6,752 bases of DNA from an uncultured Eggerthellaceae bacterium (lineage in GTDB: Bacteria > Actinomycetota > Coriobacteriia > Coriobacteriales > Eggerthellaceae), in the NCBI GenBank assembly GCA_910589135.1, contig CAJUSL010000072.1, positions 1 through 6,752 of the forward strand, given 5' to 3'. Positions 1 to 5,368 of this stretch are shown here, piece after piece. The notes under the pieces were generated by a model. That model was not told the origin of the DNA. It saw only the letters and a program-made list of their open reading frames with translations, and did not search any database. Both the position numbers and the translations under genes were made by a program. How positions within the stretch are numbered: position 1 is the first letter of the stretch; each line of letters starts with the position of its first letter.

Positions 1-2
1 GC

Positions 3-60
3 GCGGAACATCGCGGAACATCGCCTGGTCAAAAGTAGTTAAAAGTGGTCAAAAACGTAC
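3..60. repeat. Tandem decamer and 10-bp phased A-tracts
   Basis: A perfect tandem decamer, GCGGAACATC, occupies 3-12 and 13-22. Three A-tracts then begin at exactly 31, 41 and 51 in the related decamers AAAAGTAGTT, AAAAGTGGTC and AAAAACGTAC. The octamer GGTCAAAA occurs at 27-34 and 48-55. A-tracts spaced by one helical turn are a known cause of intrinsic DNA bending, so a regulatory or architectural site is possible. No coding frame explains the stretch. The left neighbour is outside the window, so it is unknown which gene, if any, this serves. Confidence 0.6.
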
Positions 61-77
61 GAATGTATGCATTTTTG
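50..77. repeat. Imperfect palindrome with A5/T5 arms
   Basis: The segment starts CAAAAA and ends TTTTTG, with partial complementarity inside (CGTACG against TGTATGCA, including mismatches and G-T pairs). Read on the minus strand it ends in a T5 run, so it could act as a weak terminator for the tRNA transcript. It could equally be an operator or be fortuitous. The stem is too poor to call firmly. Confidence 0.3.
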
Positions 78-97
78 CCGTCCAGTCAGTACAAAGC

Positions 98-117
98 AAA
101 AATCAGTCCTGAACTGG
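98..117 (-). terminator. Possible weak terminator of the tRNA gene
   Basis: Eleven bases past the encoded CCA, the minus strand reads CAGT-TCAGG-ACTG followed by A and T5. The four-pair stem is short and not GC-rich, so this is only a candidate. Stretch 1-127 contains no gene that I can support. Confidence 0.25.
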
Positions 118-127
118 TAAAAGTTTC

Positions 128-212
128 TGGTAGGGGCGCAGGGGTTCGAACCCTGAAGCCTTGCGGCGACGGATTTTAAGTCCGTTGCGTATGCCAGTTC
201 CGCCACGCCCCC
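128..212 (-). tRNA. tRNA-Leu, anticodon UAA, CCA encoded
   Basis: On the minus strand the 85-nt sequence folds as a class II tRNA. The 7-bp acceptor stem pairs GGGGGCG with CGCCCCT (G1-U72 wobble), followed by discriminator A and an encoded CCA (130-128). The T arm is CAGGG-TTCGAAC-CCCTG. The anticodon stem ACGGA/TCCGT carries the loop CTTAAAA, giving anticodon TAA at 178-176. A long variable arm (GCC-GCAA-GGC) is present, as expected of tRNA-Leu. It reads UUA codons (and UUG by wobble), which should be rare in a genome of this GC content. Its 5' end is only 13 bp past the stop codon of the preceding gene, but a TATAAT box there suggests its own promoter. Confidence 0.97.
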
Positions 213-224
213 GTTCTGGGGAAC

Positions 225-230
225 ATTATA
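225..230 (-). promoter_or_regulatory. -10 box of the tRNA-Leu promoter
   Basis: The minus strand reads TATAAT at 230-225, a perfect sigma-70-type -10 hexamer. It ends 12 nt before the first base of the tRNA, which would give a leader of roughly 5 nt. The TAA in this box (228-226) is also the stop codon of the upstream gene. The -35 position at 17-bp spacing (253-248, GCTGGA) is a poor match. The context ahead of a stable RNA gene makes the call reasonable, but it is not proven. Confidence 0.6.
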
Positions 231-1131
231 GAACTACGCAGAGGGCATCCAGCAGCGTGATGGCGAAATGCTGGGCCGAGCGCTCGGTACCGGCCTCCCT
301 CCATCTGGTTTCGGGAAGCACGATGCGCACGCGCTTGGGATTGCGGGCGCGCGCCATGTCGAGCGCGCCTTCGAGCCTGCCCGCCAGCGTGTCGTCGTCC
401 ACGTAGACCACGGTTGGCGTGGAGTCGTCCCCCGCGTCGGTGGAAATCTGCACGAGCAGCATGTCCTCGTTGGGCTCGACGGAAAGCATTTCGGCGCTGA
501 GGATCTTCGAGGAAGGGTTGGTGGCGAGCGCCAAGTTCGACATGCGCGACGCCACGGAGCGCGTGAACTCGTCCATGCCGAACAGGCAGAGCGAGTTGTG
601 GTCGAGCACGTCGGCAGCGCGCGCGAAGCCGAGCGGCCCCACCTTGTGGTGCGCGCCCTTCCCCACCCACGAATGCTGCAGGTTGTGCAGCTCGGCATAG
701 GTGTAGGCGCCGGCGATGCCGTCAGAGGGAAGCCCCAGGTTCATCTGGAACTTGCGCAGCGCGTCCTCGGTGTGCGCGCCGAAGACGCCGTCCTCGGTGC
801 CGCAGAAGAAGCCCAGCGCGCCGAGCGCCTGCTGCAGTTGGAACACGTCGTGCCCGTGGAAGTAGGGCATGCGCAGATGAAGCGTGCGGTCGCCCAGGTT
901 GTAGGTGGCGTCGACCAGCGCGGCCCATACCTTGTCGTCAACCTGGCCGGCCTCGACGGCGGCGTTGTCGGGCCCGCAGATGTGCTTGCGGCAGAACTGT
1001 CGCACGGCCTCGGCGGTGCGCTGGCCGAACACGCCGTCCACGTCCTGCTCGTCCAGGAACCCGACGAGGTGCAGACGCTGCTGGATGTCTTCGACGGCCG
1101 CTCCCGTGGCCCCTTGTTCTATCGTCTTCAC
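226..1131 (-). CDS. Protein with two peptidoglycan-binding domains, CwlM-like layout
   Basis: The protein has 301 residues. Residues about 5-72 and 91-150 each match the PG_binding_1 pattern: IQQRL..GF...DGVFG..T..AV..F in the first and LQQAL..LGF...DGVFG..T..AL..FQ in the second. These helical domains bind peptidoglycan or its peptides. Residues about 165-301 contain no zinc-amidase histidines, so no enzyme activity is evident. The stretch at 222-260 loosely resembles the strand-and-helix portion of Amidase_3 domains (inference). There is no signal peptide or membrane segment, so the protein looks cytoplasmic. Two such domains without secretion recall actinobacterial CwlM, a cytoplasmic regulator of wall-precursor synthesis. 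The GTG start is chosen because AGGTG lies 5 nt upstream, overlapping the previous gene's stop codon, and because the peptidoglycan-binding homology begins at once. The frame stays open upstream to 1980, but that part overlaps the synthase gene and is not convincing protein. It is probably translationally coupled to that gene, 8 bp away. Confidence 0.85.
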   Translation of the reverse strand: MKTIEQGATGAAVEDIQQRLHLVGFLDEQDVDGVFGQRTAEAVRQFCRKHICGPDNAAVEAGQVDDKVWAALVDATYNLGDRTLHLRMPYFHGHDVFQLQQALGALGFFCGTEDGVFGAHTEDALRKFQMNLGLPSDGIAGAYTYAELHNLQHSWVGKGAHHKVGPLGFARAADVLDHNSLCLFGMDEFTRSVASRMSNLALATNPSSKILSAEMLSVEPNEDMLLVQISTDAGDDSTPTVVYVDDDTLAGRLEGALDMARARNPKRVRIVLPETRWREAGTERSAQHFAITLLDALCVVL

Positions 1132-1139
1132 GGCAGCAC

Positions 1140-2195
1140 CTACTTCAGACGGTTGACGAACCAGTCGGCCATGGATTCGAGCAGGTCGCGTGCGCTGGAC
1201 GGCTCGATCATGTCGCGCAGGCGGTTCTTCGCGATGGAGGTGAGGTTCTCGGCGTACGTGCGCGCGTAGTCGATGGAGCCGGACTGCTGCATGAGCAGCA
1301 CGGCCTCGTCGAGTACGGCCGGGTCCTTCTCCTTCGACGACAGGATGTGCACCAACCGTTCGCGGTCGGCCCCTTTGAGCGACTGCAAGGCGTGCACCAC
1401 CACGAGCGTGCGCTTGCCCTCGGTGATGTCGTCGCGGAAGCCCTTCTTGGTGGATTCCTCCTTGCCGACGAGGTTGAGCAGGTCGTCCTGGATCTGGAAC
1501 GCAAGGCCCGTGTCGAGGCCGTAATTGCGCAGCGCCTCGACTTCGGTCTCGGTGCCGCCGCCCACGATCGCGCCGATGGCCAGCGGCACCGCGCCGGAAT
1601 AGTGGGCGGTCTTGTGCGTGGCCATGACCAGGTAGTCCTCGGGGGAGATGTCGTAGCGCTCGTCGCGCGCCCAACCCAGATCGAGCGCCTGGCCCTCGAC
1701 GGTGCGGCGGGTCATGTCGATGAGCTCGCCCACCACGCGCACCTTGGTGACGTCGTCGAGCACAGGGTCCTTGATGACGGTGCCGTTGACCAGCATGAGC
1801 GCCAAATCGCCCATGTTGATGGCGGGGCCGACGCCCTCCGTGAGGTGCAGGCAAGGCGCCCCGCGGCGCAGCTCGGAGTCGTCGGCTATGTCGTCGTGAA
1901 TGAGCGCGGCCGTCTGGAAGTGCTCGATGGCGGCCGCGGCCGACGTGGCCCGGTCGACGTCGCCGCCGACCGCGAGGCACGCGGCGAAGCAGATCAGCGG
2001 ACGGTGGCGCTTTCCGCCGTTCTGGCTGTAGCGCATGAGCGGCCCATACAGGTACTCGTCCATGTCGGGGTGCGTGCCCGACGGGATGTAGGCGTTGATG
2101 ATGTCGCCAACCCTGCCGGCATAGCAGTCGAGGTACTCTTCGAACGTGGCCGGCGGCTTTTCTATGGAATTGAGAAGCGAGCTTACGGTTTCCAT
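1140..2195 (-). CDS. Polyprenyl diphosphate synthase (trans-isoprenyl)
   Basis: This 351-residue enzyme of the FPP/GGPP/polyprenyl synthase family condenses isopentenyl diphosphate with an allylic diphosphate to make isoprenoid chains, probably for the menaquinone side chain or other lipid carriers. Visible motifs are GGKRHRP (60-66), the first Asp-rich motif DDIAD (101-105) followed by RRG, QALDLGW (169-175), KT (195-196), the second Asp-rich motif DDLLN (237-241), and DITEGKRT (256-263), which closes the active site. The first motif lacks the two-residue insertion of bacterial short-chain FPP synthases. The residues before it are small (TAALIH) rather than aromatic, which favours a GGPP-or-longer product; exact chain length cannot be read. 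In the second motif the last Asp is Asn, a variant also seen in active members. The ATG start has AAGG 5 nt upstream (CAGTAAGGCGCC). It lies 23 bp after the Ppx/GppA gene. Confidence 0.93.
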   Translation of the reverse strand: METVSSLLNSIEKPPATFEEYLDCYAGRVGDIINAYIPSGTHPDMDEYLYGPLMRYSQNGGKRHRPLICFAACLAVGGDVDRATSAAAAIEHFQTAALIHDDIADDSELRRGAPCLHLTEGVGPAINMGDLALMLVNGTVIKDPVLDDVTKVRVVGELIDMTRRTVEGQALDLGWARDERYDISPEDYLVMATHKTAHYSGAVPLAIGAIVGGGTETEVEALRNYGLDTGLAFQIQDDLLNLVGKEESTKKGFRDDITEGKRTLVVVHALQSLKGADRERLVHILSSKEKDPAVLDEAVLLMQQSGSIDYARTYAENLTSIAKNRLRDMIEPSSARDLLESMADWFVNRLK

Positions 2196-2218
2196 GGCGC
2201 CTTACTGTGGATCAGTGA

Positions 2219-3190
2219 TTAGTTGCCCGTGTGTTCGGCCATTGCATTATACATAATCATGCCCTCGAGGATGTCCGACTCGCTGGCGGTGAAGCCGTCT
2301 GCGCCGAACGCCGACATCACTTCTTCCAGGATGACCATCCCCGCGACGATGACGGGCGCGCGACGCGGGTCGAGGCCCGTGACGTGCTCGAGTTCGGGAA
2401 GCGTCTGCGTCGCCAGGTCGGAGGCGATGCAGCGCAGCTCGGCCGCCGTGACGGTCGCGCCGTGCACGCGCGTGGCGTCGTATGTCTCCATGCGCTCGCG
2501 GATGCTGACGGCCGAGGTCGCCGTGCCGGCCACGGCAAGCATGCGCAAAGGTGCGCTCGTGCACCCGCCTTCGACGGAACAGCATTCCAGCTGTTCGCGA
2601 ATCCAGGCGCGGGCAGCGGAGATGGCGGCAACGCTGGGCGGATAGCCGTCCCAGAAGCGCTCGGTGACGCGCCGGCAGCCGATGTCGAAGGAGTGGGAGA
2701 AGCAGGGATGCTCGCCGGCGGCGCCGACGGAAATCTCGGTGGAGCCGCCTCCGACGTCCACCACCATGACCCGCTCGCCCGCGAAGGCGCTGGAGGCCCC
2801 CATGAACGACATCAGCGCCTCGGTGTCGCCCGAGATGACGTTGAGATCCAGGCCGCGGTCGGCCATGAGCGCCGCGAACTCGTCGGCGTTCTCGGCGTCG
2901 CGCGAGGCGGACGTCGCCATGACCAGCGTGCCCACGATGGGGCTGCGCGGCGTGCTCAGCTCGTCCAGCCTGCGCGCGAACCCATCGACGGCTTCGGCGA
3001 CGCGGCCGAGCGCCGCCGCGGAAAGCCTGCGGGTCTCGTCGACCCCTTCGCCCAGGTTGGTGACGGCGTATTCCTTGACGATGGGGCGAATGTGCGGGGC
3101 GCCGTCGGGAGATGCGGACACGTCGGCGACCAGCATGCGGCAGGTGACGGTGCCGATGTCGATGGCGGCATAGCGCCCTTCGCGGGCCAT
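2219..3190 (-). CDS. Ppx/GppA family phosphatase
   Basis: This 323-residue protein has the actin-like ASKHA fold of exopolyphosphatases and pppGpp phosphatases, which act in the cytoplasm on polyphosphate or pppGpp. Motifs in order: DIGTVTCRML (11-20, phosphate-1 loop; the family usually has DIGTNS), MATSASRDAEN (91-101), VISGDTEAL (118-126; usually SGxEEA), VVDVGGGSTE (143-152, phosphate-2 loop), GTATS (222-226), and RAPVIVAGMVIL (277-288). The length fits the short form without a C-terminal HD domain. Substrate cannot be assigned. One Glu of the SGxEEA motif is Thr and the first loop is non-canonical, so activity may be altered. The gene starts 2 bp after the stop of the DivIC-like gene with no clear ribosome site, suggesting translational coupling. 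A similar divIC-ppx neighbourhood is known in mycobacteria, with a DUF501 gene between; that gene is absent here. Confidence 0.93.
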   Translation of the reverse strand: MAREGRYAAIDIGTVTCRMLVADVSASPDGAPHIRPIVKEYAVTNLGEGVDETRRLSAAALGRVAEAVDGFARRLDELSTPRSPIVGTLVMATSASRDAENADEFAALMADRGLDLNVISGDTEALMSFMGASSAFAGERVMVVDVGGGSTEISVGAAGEHPCFSHSFDIGCRRVTERFWDGYPPSVAAISAARAWIREQLECCSVEGGCTSAPLRMLAVAGTATSAVSIRERMETYDATRVHGATVTAAELRCIASDLATQTLPELEHVTGLDPRRAPVIVAGMVILEEVMSAFGADGFTASESDILEGMIMYNAMAEHTGN

Positions 3191-3192
3191 CG

Positions 3193-4242
3193 CTAGCTTG
3201 AGTAGCCGAAGACGACGTCGAGCACCGGCGAATACCAGGTTTCGGGAGCCGCGACGGAACCCGGCGCGACGTTCGACGAGAACTCGGTGTTGTCGACGAT
3301 GTTGGCGCCCTTCACGGTGGCCGTGCTCTCGCCCTTCTTTATGTAGCCGAGGTCGGCATGCGCCTTGTCCTCGATGCCCTCGTCGGAGCTGAGGGAGTCG
3401 ATGGTGGACTGCAGCGTGCTGTTACGGGCCGCGACGGCCGCGTATTCCGCCTGCAGGCGGTCGGTTTCGCGCATCTGCTGGTAGTACTGCTGGGCAGGGC
3501 CGTACAGCGCCATGGCGAACAGGCTCACGATGGCCAGGCTGCCCAGCGCGCGCACGAGCCCGCGCGGCAGCTTGGAGAAGTTCGCCTTCGGAAGCGTGAT
3601 GCCCGACGCTGCGTTCATGATCGCCGTGCCGGCGGCCTTGGCCTGCATCTTGGTGGACTTCTTGTGCGCGGCGCCCATCTTGCCCTCGTAGACCGCCGCC
3701 CGCGGGCCCGCCCCTTCGGCCTTCGCCGCTTGACCGCCCGGCGCCGACGAGCCGGCGTCGCCGCCGTATGCCGCGTTGAACTTCTTTTCCGCCTTCGCCT
3801 TGCTGCGGGCGCGCTTCTTCTGGTCCAGGTTCTTGCGCATCTTGTCGGAGAAGGCATGCACGCGGGACTTCTTGCGCTTGTCCTGCTTGCGGGATTCCTC
3901 CTGGGCGCGCGCCTCGGCCTCGATTTCTTCTTCCGTGCGCATGGAAAGCGCGCCTTCGCGTTCGGCTCCGCGCGCGATCTTGATTTCTTTGCGCGACTGC
4001 TTGCGCCCCGGCATGCGCTTGGGCGCGCCGGCTGCGGCCTTCGCCTGCTTCTTCGGCTGCTGCTTGCGCGTCGCCGGCTTCTTGGGGCCGGACGCAGGCT
4101 GGTCGGCAAGCGGCTGCGTGACCGCCTGGGTGACGGAGGGCGCGGCCTTGCGGGCAGACGTACGCTTCGCGTCGTCGAAGGAGACGATGCGGGCGTTGCT
4201 GCGCTTTTTCAATTGCGTGGATGTTCTGGGCTGGGTAGCCAA
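3193..4242 (-). CDS. DivIC/FtsB-like septum formation initiator
   Basis: The 349-residue protein is a probable single-pass membrane component of the divisome. Residues 1-225 are a low-complexity tail rich in Lys, Arg, Ala and Gln, with mixed-charge stretches around 84-155 likely to be helical or disordered. One transmembrane segment lies at about 229-248 (ALGSLAIVSLFAMALYG), then a coiled-coil-prone stretch at 250-288. Next comes the family signature DEGIEDKAHADLGYIKKGE (287-305), recalling the ARxxLGYVKPGE-type end of DivIC proteins. Residues 306-349 form an extracytoplasmic tail. By the positive-inside rule the basic tail is cytoplasmic. DivIC/FtsB proteins act with FtsL and FtsQ/DivIB to activate septal wall synthesis. 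The start codon is TTG, chosen for its AGGAG with 4-nt spacing; the next in-frame Met is residue 101. This is the first gene of the four-gene cluster. Confidence 0.88.
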   Translation of the reverse strand: MATQPRTSTQLKKRSNARIVSFDDAKRTSARKAAPSVTQAVTQPLADQPASGPKKPATRKQQPKKQAKAAAGAPKRMPGRKQSRKEIKIARGAEREGALSMRTEEEIEAEARAQEESRKQDKRKKSRVHAFSDKMRKNLDQKKRARSKAKAEKKFNAAYGGDAGSSAPGGQAAKAEGAGPRAAVYEGKMGAAHKKSTKMQAKAAGTAIMNAASGITLPKANFSKLPRGLVRALGSLAIVSLFAMALYGPAQQYYQQMRETDRLQAEYAAVAARNSTLQSTIDSLSSDEGIEDKAHADLGYIKKGESTATVKGANIVDNTEFSSNVAPGSVAAPETWYSPVLDVVFGYSS

Positions 4243-4246
4243 GAGT

Positions 4247-4251
4247 CTCCT
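4247..4251 (-). promoter_or_regulatory. Ribosome binding site deciding a TTG start
   Basis: AGGAG on the minus strand, 4 nt (ACTC) before TTG at 4242-4240. It is the only good Shine-Dalgarno near the 5' end of the DivIC-like frame and fixes this unusual start. Confidence 0.8.
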
Positions 4252-4311
4252 AATCGGTTGATTCGTCCATCCTGCGGTTATGGTTCGTTTGGTGTGCGTG
4301 CAATTAGGCTA

Positions 4312-4334
4312 GCAACAGGGTAACACCCGGGCGG
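4312..4334 (-). promoter_or_regulatory. Candidate promoter region of the divIC-ppx cluster
   Basis: The 114 bp between the terminator after the regulator gene and the DivIC-like gene must hold any promoter for the four-gene cluster. The minus strand reads GTGTTACCCT near 4328-4319, which can be seen as an extended -10 (TG-N-TACCCT). The -35 position (TTCAAT at 17-bp spacing) is weak. A second possible -10, CCTAAT, lies just downstream. Only the region is supported; the exact site is a guess. Confidence 0.25.
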
Positions 4335-4356
4335 CAGCGATTGAAGCGCCTTCACC

Positions 4357-4377
4357 AAAAAACACGACGAGCGTGTC
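4357..4377 (-). terminator. Probable intrinsic terminator after the regulator gene
   Basis: On the minus strand GACACG-CTCGT-CGTGTT forms a 5-6 bp hairpin running directly into a T6 run (4362-4357). It lies about 65 bp past the stop codon of the DtxR-family gene. The stem is short but the U-tract and position fit. It would separate the iron block from the divIC-ppx cluster. Confidence 0.55.
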
Positions 4378-4442
4378 GGGAGACGTTCGCTTTTGTCGCA
4401 TTTGTGTGCCAGCCAGGTCAGGTCGCTTTCGACACATGCGCG

Positions 4443-4826
4443 CTAGTCGAGTTCTAGCGCGTCGATGAACGCCATCCATTTCTCGAACGAAGCGTCGCTG
4501 ATGGCATGCTCCATCTTGCACGCCTCCTCCTCGGCCGTCTTCAGCTCGATGCCCAGCGCCTTGTTGAGGAACATGGTGAGCGCCCGATGGCGCTCGAACA
4601 CCTTGTTTCCGTAGGCGACGCCGTCGTCGGTGAGCGTGATGTCGCCATAGTAGGGCTGGTCGACGAAGCCCTTCTGCTTGAGAACGCCGACGGCCTTGCT
4701 GACCGACGCCTTCGAGACGCCCATCTTCTCGGCAACGTCGACGGCGCGGACGGAGTTCGTCGCGTCGGCGCCCAGCATCACCATCGCCTCGAGGTAGTCC
4801 TCGTGTGTCATCGACAAAGTATCCAT
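4443..4826 (-). CDS. DtxR/MntR-family metal-dependent repressor
   Basis: This 127-residue protein is a metal-sensing DNA-binding repressor of iron or manganese uptake genes. The N-terminal winged helix-turn-helix spans about 7-75, with recognition helix around VSKASVSKAVGVL (37-49). The dimerisation/metal domain follows (76-127). There is no C-terminal SH3-like domain, as in MntR-type members. Putative ligands by motif alignment are D10 and E13 (HEDYLEAM), H80 (ERHRALTMFL), and C103, E106, H107 (EEACKMEH). D10 and E13 are MntR-like; C103 and the 23-residue spacing from H80 match DtxR/IdeR. The first ATG is chosen because family homology begins at MTHEDYLEA. An in-frame TTG at 4847 would add seven residues but has no ribosome site and overlaps a possible extended -10 (TGATACCAT, 4838-4830). 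It lies downstream of feoB and its partner on the same strand, so an iron role is likely (inference). Confidence 0.92.
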   Translation of the reverse strand: MDTLSMTHEDYLEAMVMLGADATNSVRAVDVAEKMGVSKASVSKAVGVLKQKGFVDQPYYGDITLTDDGVAYGNKVFERHRALTMFLNKALGIELKTAEEEACKMEHAISDASFEKWMAFIDALELD

Positions 4827-4860
4827 GGGGCCTATGGTATCACGCAAGTGCGGAATCGAC

Positions 4861-4888
4861 GGGGGGGTGGGCGGAACACGAACCGCCC
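4861..4888. repeat. G7 tract and GGGCGG/CCGCCC hairpin upstream of the regulator
   Basis: In the 66 bp between the Cys-rich gene and the regulator ATG lie a run of seven G (4861-4867) and a perfect 6-bp inverted repeat, GGGCGG (4869-4874) and CCGCCC (4883-4888), with an 8-nt loop. No T-run follows on either strand, so it is not a standard intrinsic terminator. It may attenuate or stabilise the message, or be incidental in GC-rich DNA. Confidence 0.4.
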
Positions 4889-4892
4889 TCCG

Positions 4893-5141
4893 TCAATCCA
4901 AGGACGCCTCCATGCGGGCGACCATGTCGCGAGCGGCCCCGCAATGCGAACAAGGCGTCCCGCCTTTGCCGCTCTTGGCACCCTTGCCGCCCACGGCGCC
5001 CTTGCGCGAGCAGCCATCGCATTCGTCGCCGCAGTCGCACATGCCGCGTCCGACAAGACGGCGCACCGCCCACGCCGCCCAGACCAGCACGGCCAAGACG
5101 ATGACGACGGTTGCGGGCGTCAATGTGATTTCTTGAAGCAA
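4893..5141 (-). CDS. FeoB-associated Cys-rich small membrane protein
   Basis: The 82-residue protein starts MLQEITLTPA, followed by one transmembrane segment (about 10-26, ATVVIVLAVLVWAAWAV), a basic RR, and a cytoplasmic Cys-rich tail. The tail has C35, C37, C41 and C44 (MCDCGDECDGC), a flexible Gly/Lys stretch (48-61), and C64-S-H-C67. This is the pattern of FeoB-associated Cys-rich membrane proteins, short proteins encoded beside feoB in many anaerobes. Their role is not established; metal handling or FeoB assembly is suggested. The usual form has one Cys cluster, so the second CSHC pair is a notable extra. The start is TTG with AGGAG 5 nt upstream. A longer open frame reaches 5369, but its extra residues show no homology I recognise and it lacks this ribosome site. 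Confidence 0.82.
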   Translation of the reverse strand: MLQEITLTPATVVIVLAVLVWAAWAVRRLVGRGMCDCGDECDGCSRKGAVGGKGAKSGKGGTPCSHCGAARDMVARMEASLD

Positions 5142-5146
5142 TTCGA

Positions 5147-5151
5147 CTCCT
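5147..5151 (-). promoter_or_regulatory. Ribosome binding site deciding a TTG start
   Basis: AGGAG on the minus strand, 5 nt (TCGAA) before the TTG at 5141-5139. It supports the short Cys-rich membrane protein over the longer open frame. Confidence 0.75.
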
Positions 5152-5163
5152 ATCTCATGCCAA

Positions 5164-5368
5164 GGCTTGCGAAGTCGCGAATGCGGAACGGCGCAGGAAA
5201 TTCCTGCGGAGCTGCGGCGCAGGCATTCGCGGTGAAGGGGCTCGAGGACTGCCCGAGGCGTCGCGAAGCAACGCCGAGTTCCGCAGAGCCTCCGCAGAAT
5301 GCCGAGCCGTGGGAGCCAAGCCGGCTTGCGGGGGCCATTCCGCCTTCGTGGCGGAAGAGGGCCCCGCA
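5164..5368. repeat. Structured non-coding element between feoB and its partner gene
   Basis: The 248-bp gap 5142-5389 has no credible gene but several nested inverted repeats. CGCGAATGC (5176-5184) pairs with GCATTCGCG (5223-5231), enclosing the palindrome CGCAGGAA-A-TTCCTGCG (5192-5208). TCCGCAGA is repeated directly at about 5281 and 5291. GGCTTGCG occurs at 5164-5171 and 5323-5330, near the element's two ends. The strongest hairpin is at 5327-5368. This could be a dispersed intergenic repeat, a REP-like mRNA stabiliser, or a small structured RNA. The window alone cannot distinguish these. Confidence 0.5.
5327..5368 (-). other. Strong hairpin just after feoB
   Basis: TTCCGCC (5338-5344) pairs perfectly with GGCGGAA (5350-5356) around a 5-nt loop. 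Outside it GGGGCC (5331-5336) pairs with GGCCCC (5360-5365), and three further pairs follow past a bulged G. The hairpin begins about 21 bp after the feoB stop codon. No U-tract follows on the minus strand, so it is better read as a 3'-end protector or processing site than a classical terminator. Confidence 0.55.

Noticed and set aside
268..1269. Long plus-strand open frame of 333 residues
   Set aside because: It is antisense to two well-supported genes and has the Arg/Gly/Val/His composition typical of a shadow frame in GC-rich coding DNA.
1132..1980. Upstream extension of the peptidoglycan-binding frame to 584 residues
   Set aside because: It overlaps the polyprenyl synthase gene in another frame and is Arg/Gly/His/Pro-rich without motifs. 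The GTG at 1131 has a ribosome site and homology begins there.
2231..3196. Plus-strand open frame of 321 residues opposite the Ppx/GppA gene
   Set aside because: It mirrors the coding strand with no motifs or ribosome site. The minus-strand gene has five family motifs.
3358..4323. Leu/Arg-rich plus-strand open frame of 321 residues opposite the DivIC-like gene
   Set aside because: The apparent hydrophobicity is the complement of Lys/Ala/Gln codons on the real strand; no recognisable domain.
4827..4847. TTG start of the metalloregulator adding seven residues
   Set aside because: No Shine-Dalgarno precedes it, and family homology starts after the ATG at 4826. It remains possible.
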